Source of the DNA: Lepidodermella squamata
Taxonomy: Eukaryota; Gastrotricha
DNA: 64,000 bases
NCBI GenBank assembly: GCA_047495785.1
Contig: JBLDXI010000024.1
Location: forward strand, 3,348,001 to 3,412,000
Direction: 5' to 3'
In this document: piece by piece, positions 12,818 through 24,700 of the stretch
Position numbering within the stretch: the stretch's first letter is position 1
How the letters are laid out: each line of letters opens with the position of its first letter
Made by a program: the position numbers and the translations under genes
Notes under the pieces: generated by a model
What the model saw: only the letters and a program-made list of their open reading frames with translations
What the model was told of the DNA's origin: nothing
Database searches by the model: none

Positions 12818-13868
12818 TAATACCACGGAGGCCAATAGGGGCGATGGTGTGACAACGAAATCGAACTTCCCACAACTGCTGATTAAACGCATTTGAAACA
12901 TTTTATTATGAATGATTGATTTGTAATTCATTGTTTCACCAAGATCACAAGTTTTACAATTACAACTCTGGAAACAGACAGCGAGCGTTAACCAGTTTGC
13001 TTTATCGTTATTGACGATAGGAACGGTTTGATCACGTGAGTCAATATCGAGCAAGGCAAGAAAATTTCCGAGCATCGTTGGCATATAGCTTTCGTTTTTG
13101 CCTGAAGGCATGATAATGGGTTGGCTTGCTGGCTGCACAAGCCACTTTTGAATAATTGATAGATAGGAGGTGCACGTGTCAAGCTCCCTGCTATGGTGAA
13201 TGATCAATAATTCATGCTTGCAAACTTTACTAAACGTTACACTTTTTGGTGAGCCAGGTCATGCCAAAAACCGATATACGATTTATAGGTGAAGGTTTTG
13301 TCAATTTTATTTGATCGTTTTGACACGAATAAAAGTCGGTCAAGTGCAATTTGCCAAAACAACATTTCTCTCTTATAGGAGTTCGCCTGAGCGATGGTAA
13401 AACAGAATCAATATGTTTTTTTCGAACTGGATATCAAGACCTATTAGCCGATGCTGCTGCGGCGGATGATGACGAACACTTTTATCGAGTCATAGCACAG
13501 AACCTACTAAACCTGGAAAAAATTGAATGCCTAAGATCAAGAAATTACCAATAACTTACATATCGCATATCGCCACTCATATCCGCTTTGTTCGTGATTT
13601 GCGGTAGAAATAGTTACTAGTAACTTATTAGATGGGTTCCGATAGCGTGAAACAAAATACGAAAAAAACCCAAAAGCGGCTCGTCGGTGTCACTTTGAAT
13701 GTGACTCCAGGGAGCACCACGAGGAGGTCAGCCGCAAGTTCCCCATAACAAAAATAAAGCGCAAATTATTTTGGAAGCTACCGCAGAATGAATAAACACA
13801 GTACAGTGGTGCATTTTTTACAACATGACTGGACTGGCTGCGAATATCACGGGCGAAGTTACCGTTAA
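12818..13868. other. Intergenic segment between GML-1 promoter side and GML-2 3' end
   Basis: No gene is supported here. Two open frames, at 12809-13207 (minus) and 13351-13554 (plus), have no recognisable domain. About 230 bp at 13640-13868 resembles the 3' flank of GML-3 (38365-38567), so it probably holds the GML-2 3' untranslated region and the edge of the duplicated unit. Confidence 0.5.
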
Positions 13869-15703
13869 TCAGCCTTTTAACTTACAAGTACATTTCGACG
13901 GTAACCATGGCTTGCTCCAGCCAGTGTAATTCAGCACTCCCCATGTTTTGTTGGCTTTTAAATTTCAAGCATAATTTAAATTTAGGAAAACAAGTGAATA
14001 CTTACCAACACATGCAATAACAACCTGGCTGTCCCATGATAACGGGTCCAGAGTCTCGATGTCATAACATTCGTATGTGAAATTAGTAGCAAATTCATAG
14101 ATCGCATTTGCCGTAGCCGGAACTACGCCAGATATTTTGACATTGGGATAAATCGGCGGACTGTCGCAATTCAAGGGGATACAAACACCAGGTGTTTTCG
14201 GCTCCCACTGCTGGCTATCGCCGCAGTAGATAGTTTTCGATTTAACATAACTATCACCGTCTTTGAAAGTGTAACCGCGGACACAAGTGTACTCCCAGGT
14301 TGTGTGCGCCCTGTTCTGAACATCATAAGGCAGTGGATCAGGAATGGTGAAATTATTCCATGAATAATCCACAACAGGAGGCATAGGACATCGCGTGGAT
14401 TTGCAGATGATTTCTTCGCCGGTCCAGTTACCGTAAGGCTTGGCGCAGATTCGAACAGGCAAACCGGTTGAAACCATCATGAAGTCATCGGCGCATTGAT
14501 AGAAGAGAGTCATGGTCCCTGCCGAAACTTCGACATTTGGCAGACGAACAGCGCTGCTGTTTGATAAATCGGGATACATACCACACAGTGTCCGGCAATC
14601 CAGCCAATCACCGACCCATCTTTGTGTGCCGCTGTCGCACGTCAGAACAGTAGTATCACCCTGCCACTTTGAGTTTGTGAAACCAGGAAAACAAGTGTAA
14701 TTCACTGAGATCTTCGAAGTGAAGTCCGAGGTGACAATCTCTTGCGAAGTTCCTGTCATAGTGGGCGGAGGTCCACATTGACCTGGGAAATAACCGCAGT
14801 CGTCCATTCTGAAATACGTATCAGTTCCTGTTTCGGGGTCTCCCTCACCCGGGACGCATGTGTCATTTCTTATTTTGCAGTCACCTTGGCTGGAGCTTTT
14901 CAGGGTGAAAACTGCTGTTTTACATATCCAGCTACCATACGCTGTGCAATAACTAGTGCATTCGGTTGCAGTAACTTGCTTGGTAACCGTGTAAGAAATG
15001 CCCTCGTCACAATTGAAATTTGCAATTTTCACGTATCTCCCAGGTTTGGTAGGTCGCCGGACTTTCATGGATGTCCATGATAAATTCGGATCATAGCCGT
15101 TTTTGAATGTGTACCAATACATTTGGGCACTCTCAGGGGATTGCTTGCCATAAATAGCGTTAAGATTGGATGTCTCGGCAGTTGAACTAGACGAGACGCA
15201 TGGGGTAGGTTGGTCGAACCACCAGCCGCCACACAGGTCGAAAATGAAGAAATTTCCATTCAGCGCTTTGAGGGAGTCACCGGCAGTGGAACAAGCCTGG
15301 TAGTTCGCTATGTTCAGTGTGTAGGCATCACTCTCGGTGTAGAAAAGCTTATAATAAGCAAAAGCGTATTCATTTCCGGATCGCATTTCAACCAGCAGCT
15401 CGAAATTAGCAGCGGCCGTCAGGCCTTTGATAAGTCTGTTGCCCATCCAGTAATTGCTAGCAATCGAACCAATCTGATAATCATAACCAGCCAAGTCAAG
15501 CATGAACGTTGTCGTGTCATCAACACGCCGTTGGATTTGGGTCCATCCTCCACCGAAAGTCTCCATATCGCAAAAAGCGTTGAAGGTAATTGGCGACCCA
15601 GCTCCATTTTCTGCAACCATGTCGCTGAAAGTTTGCGACAGATAGCGGCTAGTTATTGGCAGATTGGCTTGCTTCCAAGTGCAGTCATTTGGCACAGAGT
15701 AAG
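13869..15703 (-). CDS. GML-2 exons 44-45: FReD 5, Cys-rich module and four sushi (CCP) domains
   Basis: Exon 44 is 14006-15703, exon 45 13869-13954. FReD 5 (first about 215 codons) starts at VPNDCTW and has GGGWTQIQRR. A Cys-rich stretch of about 90 residues follows (FNCDEGISYTV...TYFRMDDC), perhaps PAN/apple-like. Then four CCP modules begin CGPPPTM, LCGMYPD, RCPMPPV and NCDSPPI, each with the conserved W and four Cys; the last one finishes in exon 45. The stop follows CTCKLKG. A GTAAGT lies just before the stop, so another small 3' exon cannot be excluded. Confidence 0.8.
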
Positions 15704-18700
15704 CTTCAAATTCGAGAATGAATTAACTCAAGTTAATTGATGATTTATAGATGAAAATCTTACGTTTGCAAACAAGATCACTTCCAGAATATACTCCGCT
15801 GCGATCGGTCAGCATTAATCTGTTGCGATCACCGGAAATTTGTCTGAAGGCATGATTGCACTTGTGGCTGTAGGTTGCCTTTCTCCAGTGACAAACTTGG
15901 GAAGTTGAAGCCTTAGGGCGATACGGGGTATCGGCAACTTTCGGTTTTATCGCCATTTGTGTAGCTAAACATGACTTGTCCCAGCCCGTTAATGGCGACC
16001 AGTTAAGACCATAACCCCAATTCGTACTGCCCCAATTTGCTGAATTGAGGTTAGCCCACATCCGGCAACCAGGGTTGTTATCAGGCCACGCCCAGCTACC
16101 ATCAATTGGAGGGTACCACCAAGCACCAAAATATTTAGTGTCATGCCAGTTCATGCAAGCCTTCATGGACCCTCTATCAGGTGTTTGGAAAGGTTGGTCG
16201 TTGTGATGCCACACGTCGAATGCATCGCCTGCATATAGGTTACTCGGCGTTGATGAGTCATAATTCTTCAGCTTGATTCGATAATCTTGCTTTTCGGAGT
16301 ATATTTTAACGTCATCATAATAGGCGTATTTCCATTGTGAGTCGATGGGACTTTTGCAACCCACAAGGAGGGCGTACGGCGCTGACATTGTCAAACGGCT
16401 GACTACGTCAAGCCCAAGCCAATAATCTCCATTCAACCCCTTTGTTGGGCTCGAGAAACCTCTTTTATAGTCGTCCCAGCCTCGCCAGAAGTCTGTCTCG
16501 CCATCAGTTCGTCTCTGAATGACAGTCCAACCTGTGCCTCGATTGGGATAATCTGTCGAATTATAGTTGGTTGAGTAATCGCAGTACGCTTGGAATTCAG
16601 TGCCGTCAGATAGCGTCAAAGTACTGACACCAGAGTTGCTGGCAGCCGTAAGGCAGTCTCTATTCCTCATTCGACGCTTGATAGCGATTTGGGTTGCTGC
16701 CATGGAGACTTTATCCTTTCCTAGAGTATACCAGTTTACTCCAACGTAACTACGAGGATCGCCGAAAAAGCCGTTCAAGTCAGCTCTCGTCTGGGAGCAA
16801 TCTGTTGGCAGCCACCAAGGACCTTGGTTATTCGTAATGATACAACTTTGACTTTGACCCTTGTCAAAAGTGGAAAATGGTTGATAATTCGACGTCCCCA
16901 TAGATTCTCCGGCCGCTTGCTTCAGATCTGTTTGCCAGTCAAACCCTTCAACTGCGATTGCGTAACCATCTTGTTCACTCAACAAGTAAAACTCGTTATA
17001 GTAGGCATAGTATGTCTGATTATCAACAGGATTCTGTAGTGATATCAGAGCTGAGTAAGCTTGAGACTTGGTCAACTGGTAGACAGTTTCCAGACCCAGC
17101 CAAAAGTCGCCATTCAATCCATCTGGGCCCGAAAAGCCGTTTCTATATTCGCCGTAGCTTCTGTTGAAAAGTACATCGAAATTCGTTCGCCTCTGGATGA
17201 CGATCCAACCCAAGCCTGCCGATTTACTTTTCGAAGTGTAGTAAGTCGTCATATCGCAGTAGACCTGAGTTGGCTTCATCCCGTAGGGATAGATGTAGTA
17301 AATTCCATCGTCTGCCATGCCCTGTCCCAGCATATCGACGCAATCGATTGGTTTGGGCCCACGTCTTCTGACCATCATGGTTGCGGACTTCAGGCTTTCA
17401 TATCGACCTTTCCAAGGGGCCCAGTATAAGCCACCTTCCCAAGTGTTGACGTCATAGAGGCCGTTCAGATTGCTCTCGCAACATTTCCCATTATCCCAAT
17501 AGCCGCCATGCCACCACCATCCTGTACTCTTGGAGGCTGAACAGCTGGAAGCAGCTACGTCTTTCGTTCTGAATGGCTGCCAGTTGTGCACACTCAGCCC
17601 GTCTCCAGCCACTTCCATCGCATCGTTCTCTGAATTGTAGCCATAGACAAGAAGTTCGTAACTCGTGTTGCTATGCAGCCAAAACGCGTCATATCTCGCA
17701 GTTCGCTTCTCGCCGTTGTAGTCCTCGAGAACAACAGCCAGTTCGTAAGGAATCCGAGTGTACTCAATGTTGGTCATGGCCCAGATCCATTTGTTTCCCA
17801 AGTAGTAGGCGCCGTTGGGTGAGCCGAAACCTCGAATGTAAGTGGTGAAGTTCTGTTCGAAGCTCACGCTTGGGTCGTTGTATCGACGTTGGATAACTGT
17901 CCATCCACCCTCGAGGGCATTCATCTCACAATATGCTGTGAAACTATCCCCGGTAACAGTATACAGCGTATAAGCTGAGCTCGCAGCACTGGGGTTGGCT
18001 TCTCTGATGTCCAAACAGTCACTTGGATAAGGAAACTGGGGTCGCAATTCTAAAAAGTAAACCATGACATAGCTGATACTTCTATGGCAAGGATCTTACG
18101 CTGCATCAAGAATGGCAAGGGAGATCGTCTAATCATCATCTTTGTTGACTTCATGCTTTCCCAGAAGCCCCGCCAAGTTGCCCACGTGATCATCGATCCC
18201 TCAGTTTTGGCAGAAGCCATTCCGTTTAGGTTGGCCGAAGTGCAGTCTTTCACTTCACTAGCTGGCTTGTACCACCAACCTCCAAATCCTCCTTTCGCAC
18301 AGCCGAATGAGGTCGCACTTCCTGTATCGTTGTCGTAAGTATAGAATCGCTGGTTGTTCGCCTTGGGTAGGAACGAGTCATAAGCAGAGCAGTCGTAACC
18401 AGCCACGTGCAGGGTAAAGCCGCCTGATTCAGGATCGATGTAAAAATCTCTGTAATAAGCCATTTGCTCCACATCATCGATCGAGGTTAGCACGATGATC
18501 ATGTCATAACGGTTCATTGAGGTCGTGATAGTGTTGATGTAATTGTTACCTAGCCAATAGTTGATCCCCAGCTCACCAAACCCGGAGCGATAATCATCCC
18601 ATTTTTGATAGAAACTTCTTTGTGCGTCTAATCGCTGCTGAAAAACTGTCCAGCCTCCGCCGTAGCTGTTCATATCGCAGAACACTGAAATCGGAGCTTT

Positions 18701-21700
18701 CGAGCCTGGAGGGTAAATGTTGTAGATTCCATCGGTGAGAGCGGGCTGGCGTAATGCATGGTCTTCGCAATCTACCTGTAGCATTGACCATTGATCTGAG
18801 CAAGAGCTAAGGTAATACCGAGATTCATAGAGTTACTTATCATACCGCAATGAGGCCAAGGGTTTTCTTGATAACCAACTCCAAATGAAGTGGAATAGCC
18901 AACAGGGCACAAGCATTGGCACCCTTTCTCGTACGTACAGCAAGTAGAGCAAGGAGCATGAGGTGGACAACCGTAGACTTTGAAAAAGGATTCGGCCTGA
19001 GGTCCTATGAACGTAACCGGCACAATTCTCAAAGTCTTTGTCCTTATGTTTGGGCAGAAATTCGTTGTAGCATAAAAGGACAAGCTGCGAGCTCCAGGGA
19101 AAACCTTGACACCTGATACAGGATTGGCTTGTTGATTGAGTATCGGGTAAAATAATCTGTCATTTGTCTTTTCAACCAAGAACCACAGCGAGTAAGACGT
19201 GACAAGTCGATCTACGCTCGATCTACTTCTTCCCTTGACTGCTAGAGAGGAAATCGACGTAGATTTTCCAAAATTTATCTGAAAAAATTGACGGCCATCG
19301 TTTAGTGGTGCCGGGGTATAGAAGATGGCGGCATTTTCGACGCTATCGAAGCTGACCCAATCGGTTGGGCCATTTGAAACGCTCAATGATCCGCCCCATT
19401 TCGTCAAGGCCTCTGGAAGCAACTCGTTGTTACAAACTATGTTTAGGATAGGAGATTTAGGAATGTTCGTATCACTGGTGAATATACCTGGCGGTTGAGC
19501 GTCAATGTAGTAGTTTTTTCCCGATGCAATTGTGGAGCAAGATGTACCGGTCCATCTACGGTAGAAATGAAATGAGTTCAGGGTTATCGAGAACCAAACC
19601 CTACTTACCCCACCGGGCAATTACAAGAGCAAATGCCTATCGAGTCACAGCAATCGAAACCTTAACAAAACGATTTGATACATTGGTCATCGACTACATT
19701 AAAATTCACATCTTTTCCCCTTTGCTGAGCAACCGAATATGTCAATAACCATCGTTGGCTTGGTATTGTAGTCGACAGGTATGATTTTCATAGCTTTGAG
19801 CTTCATTGGAGGACAGAATGTCTGTAGTGTGGGAGCGGTCGCATTCATTGGACCAATGAAAAGCCTCGGAGACTGGTCGATTCCGGTGTAGTAGTTAAAA
19901 GTATACTCGTAGCCTGTATGCGACCATTGAACATAATAGGTTTTGATCCATTCGCCATTCTTTGTTGGATCATTGCTGCCAGTCATGACGAGGCCTGTGA
20001 CAACTTTCAAAATGGCAAACTCGATTTTCCAGAAAGATCGACCGTCGTCATAGGTTCGTGGTGACCAGCCTTTAATTGGGGTATTTCTATCTCCTTGTGC
20101 TAAACCGTTCGCATCATCGGGGGATCCACTGTCAGCAGTTATCTGATGGGTAATGTAAGGATAATAGCTAGCCCCATCAAACAGCTCATGCCAACAGTCG
20201 CACAAGCTGGTAACTGGAAATTTTAAACAAAAATAGAGATAGCATTGAGTGAATAAAGATTCGGATTACATTTGGCGGTGCTAGCGCAACCTTTGATATC
20301 CGCACGAAGGAAAGGCTTCACAGCATAGGACAGGATCCACAATGTTAATTCAGCAGCTTGAAGCCTAGGGCATATTTCTTGAGAGTTTCGAGTTGATTCA
20401 GCGCCATTTCCAGCAAAAATAATCGGTGCCAATTTTGTCCAAAACGCGGTTGATTTGTGAAGATGAACATGAAGTTCTTTGGAGCCAGGTAAGGCGCGAT
20501 AGCTGACGATGTAGTGCAGTATGCGCCCTGAACCGCCGGAAAGTCCCTCAGTTCCGATGGATCGGACGAAGATAGGGCCATTAGAAAACTTGAACCTAAC
20601 CCATGCAGGATCACCAGGGGTGTTAGCGGCAGACAGGTCAGGACACCATCCCAAGTTAGTCTGGGCCAGGTTAGACGGAGGATATGACCCAGTGCCATCA
20701 GTGTAAACGGAACTGGCTTCGTAACCATTCACTCCAACGTAGGAGCTGGAAAGCACGCTGTCAGCACAGGCTGATGAATAAGTGCCAGCTGGGGAAAGCA
20801 ACATTTGGAAGCATGCGCGTTGCAATCAAAAACATTATTTAACAAACTCTTTGTGCACTTGATAGTGGGCGGCAGTGCTGCTTTTTCGCAAAGAGCGATA
20901 TCACTATTCTGCATATCGATATCATTCATGCCGATACCGCAATCCCACCAGAAATTGCCAACGATTTCATAGTTTCCGGCAAAATCAGGTTGCCCTTGTA
21001 GCCAATTCAGATAAACAGTATCGTTCATCCGAGTACCGTCGTCCATTTCCCAAAATTCCGGCTTCTCCGGAAAATCGTACATCTTCAAAAGCGACATTCC
21101 AACATAGACCGGATCGCGCCAGTGCGTCAAGTATCTAGCGAATTTGGCCTCCATGGGATAGTTTGTTGCTACCAGGTACGAGTTCATGAATTCACATTGC
21201 TGCCGGGCACTGCGAAACTTATGACCACCGACAGTTCCAATTTTTTTGTAACACTGTCCATTGAAAAAGTTCTGAAATAAAATTGAAAATTACTTACGCC
21301 CTAATTCGCAACACAAGAATCAACAATACCCAGCCTATTTCACACTCCAAACAGGGTAAAGGTCGCTCGCAGATGAAAAACGCATTGATTGCGTTAGTGT
21401 CCACGGTAGTCCTGACTCTAACAGAAGTACTGTTCCAGTAAAGATAGGCCCACTTATGGGTGTTTTGAGGGGAGCCGTCGGCCCAAAATGTCGAATCATT
21501 TGCTGCACCAAAAACGCCATTAGGGAAGGGTGCGTTATTATCAAGATCCCAATCTGTTTCGCAATAATAAAATGTTCAATATAAAAAGGTAAATATCTCT
21601 ACTTTCATCTGGATCGCCGACTTGAGAGATGGCAGCTGAATCAGGCGTCCGCCTCATCCGAAGACTGTTGTCCAGGCCAACCCAGATTGCAGAACCCGTC

Positions 21701-24700
21701 ATCATACTGCTGCTCGAGTTGATAAATGCAACGAGCTGAGCGAACGCTTTGGCATCAGTTATCGATACCAAATTGAAAGTGTTGAAGGCGTCGTAGCAAT
21801 AGCCTCGAGCGTCGAAAGGGCTTGTTTTTGTGACAGAACTAATTTCCAAAAATGACTTTAAGACGCATTGATCGAGCAACAAAAGCCTTACGTGACAAGC
21901 TTGTAGCAGGTCGATCCGACTGATGTGAAGCCTTCAGGGCAAAGATCTGAGCAAGCGGCAGCCGAAGGCACCGTGCAAACAGGGATTGACAGGTCTTGAC
22001 AATTACGGGTGTAGATGTACTGATTATTGTTAATCCGAGTGCATGGTTGGTACCAATTGTTACTCCACGGCAGAGATGCTAGCCTGTTGTTTGGATAACT
22101 TTCCCATGTCGATGGCTCGCCCTCCCATTCGTAAGCCGCTAGCGAGAAAAACGACTTCTTACAAAATATTGAGGCTTGAGTTATGACCTCTCACTTTTGT
22201 TTCTGAGAACCAAATCGAGCCAGAACCCCTCCTGTTGCAGTTCGTTCATTGCTCGAGTCATCACTTGGGTCTCGTAACGCTGCAACAGCGTCAATGGCCG
22301 CAGTCCAGCTGCCTGGCATTTGCTCACCATTTTAGGCCTATCAGCCGTATCACTGAATAGCCAAACGCATTTATTAGGTGCGACTCGATAGCCAGCATTG
22401 AGCTTCGTGAGACCAGAATCGTCAGACGGCACTTGGCACTCTGAAAATTTCACGTGTGATAGGCTCGAATATTATCACAGGGTGTGTCAAAGAAACGCAA
22501 CCGAATTGGGTTGAAAAGGCGAGAATTTGTATGCATGCACGATTTCCGATCCCAAGTTTCCTAGTCTATGTAGTCTGAACAGTGGGAACGCTAGCCAATG
22601 ACTGTACTATTTATGTAAAATGATTCATGCAAAAAAGGCAAACACTTTTTGACCTAAACACCGGATCAACGAGTAAACGGCAATTCGAAAATTTTGTCAA
22701 CGTAAAATTGCATGAAATTGTTTCCTAATTTATGAGGAAATTTTGTAAATCAGTCAGTTATAAATTCTTACCTAGGCAAGTTGTCGGTGTATTTGCATAC
22801 TCGCAAATGAAACGAAATTTCGTCGACGTGTCGAATGATGTTATGTTACCAGCTGGTCCACTGGTAACAGTTCTTGAATTATTGCAGAATGGAATAAGTA
22901 AGTTGTCAGCTTTTGACAGAAGTGCTCCATAGCAATCTGGCGTTGTTGGCCAAGATGAGTCTCCGATTATTGATTCTGCATAAGACGTCATTTAAGGATA
23001 ATTATGGTACTGCCAATAACTTACTGCTCAAAGCTTGCGTAGCATTGCCCGCCGAGTTTGGCCATGCCCAAATACCATAAGAATCTGAAAGAATTGCTAC
23101 GAATTGCTGCGAAACTAATTTCTAGCTGAAAGCCTTACTTAGAGATAGAGAAGTCCAGTAGTAAGGATCGACGGCTTTGGCATGGTTTATCAAGGTTTGT
23201 ACTTTATCCGCAGTGTCTGGTGAGACAAGATAGGCTCCCATTTTCGAGCATTTCCAACTTGCATCATCCCAGGTAGCCCTTAATCCGATTATTATATGTA
23301 TTTTTGAATGGAGTGGGTAATAGGTAATAGTAATCTCACGTTTCATTGGAGAAATAGACGCAGGTATCGGATTTTGTCGAAGGATCCGAGTATCTTATGA
23401 AGGGGCATTTGCAACATCCATCCTATTGAAAATTATGAACAAATAAGATGGTTACTACCGGGCGTCAAAAATATACAAATCAGGATTTTATTGATATAAC
23501 ACTCGCAGTTCATTCATATCTAGATTTTACGCATTCGGTTTGATCGTCTCCACCAAGATGCGCATCGTTTCGATTTGCAAAGACTCAGATATGGATGAAA
23601 TACTCGTCAGATTTCATAAAATTATAGATTTCAAGAGCGTAGATCGGGAAAGTTAACTTACATTGACACAGTCGGGGGTTGCTTGAGTTGTTACTGTTAA
23701 GGTAGCGCCATTGCCGTACAAACCAGACTTCTGGCACAGTACTCTAGCATTGTGGTAAATATTATTGGTCCACCACATGTCGTCCATGTGATCCAACGCC
23801 CCTGAGTATACGACGTCGACTGACGGCCAAAACATGAATGCATACATATATACACTCAAATTGTCATCTGGATGAACATCTAGGGCATCACTGGCTACCA
23901 GGTAGTTACCGCCCAGCCACATCCACGCTGATGCATACACGACCAACCCAGTGAAATATGCGTTACCAGTCGACAACATGTTATTGTGATTTGCCGCAAC
24001 GCGCAGCCACATTAAAGCAGTCTCGGTATTGGCGAGAAACAGATCAGTTGATGCACCTTTGCACCAAGTACGGCCATTTATTATACCTGTCGGATCCCAT
24101 CCAGGATTCTGGTAACACATTTTACCCCACTTATACCAGCCAGCACCCGTAGGACAGAACCAACACGCAGAGTTTACTTCGCATATGTACCGAGCTGAAC
24201 TGTTGAACATGTTGCTACCGACAGGAATGTACCATTGAGAGCGAGACTTGCTGTAAGCCAGGTAGGCAACAAAGTTGTTGGACCCGTCGCTATACGCAGT
24301 AGGGCGTGTTTGCCATATGAGGTAACTCCACGGGGACGGAGAGGGCGCAAATTGATTGGTGGAGATGTCGGTATTCACAATTGGCCCAGTGCCATCTGAC
24401 CAGTACCATTTGCCATCTGGATCTCCGGTATAGCTATTAGAGTAAGTATAGTAATTGGGTGCAGGCATCTTGCGAGCTCGGCGAGCCCAGTCTTGCAAGC
24501 CAATGAAGTAGAATCTGTCAACATTCAAATTCTGCACACCACCATTCATGATGAACTTGTATTCATCCACTGAGTTGAAATTAACAAAGGAAGCTCCGTT
24601 AGCAAGCTTGAATAACAACGGACTTTAAATAAACTAACACGACGTAAAATGAGTTAGTAACTTACGCAAGTTTTCAGGGCATTCATGTAGGTTGTTGAAG

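Noticed and set aside
12472-12896. Opposing open frames around 12.5-12.9 kb
   Set aside because: They derive from the two arms of the foldback MITE.
13351-13554. 67-aa plus-strand open frame
   Set aside because: No domain, no splice partner, not conserved beside GML-3.
13869-13954. GPI or transmembrane anchor at the GML C-terminus
   Set aside because: The frame ends a few residues after the last sushi cysteine; a hydrophobic stretch that can be read downstream in GML-3 (about 38440-38560) has no acceptor equivalent in GML-2.
14512-18338. Plus-strand open frames of 60-180 codons opposite the FReD and sushi exons
   Set aside because: They mirror conserved minus-strand coding exons and contain no domain; equal frames recur in GML-3 because the sequence is duplicated.
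18772-20848. A gene boundary between the lectin half and the FReD half
   Set aside because: Intron phases and splice sites connect exons 36-42 without a stop, new signal peptide or polyA signal, in both complete copies.
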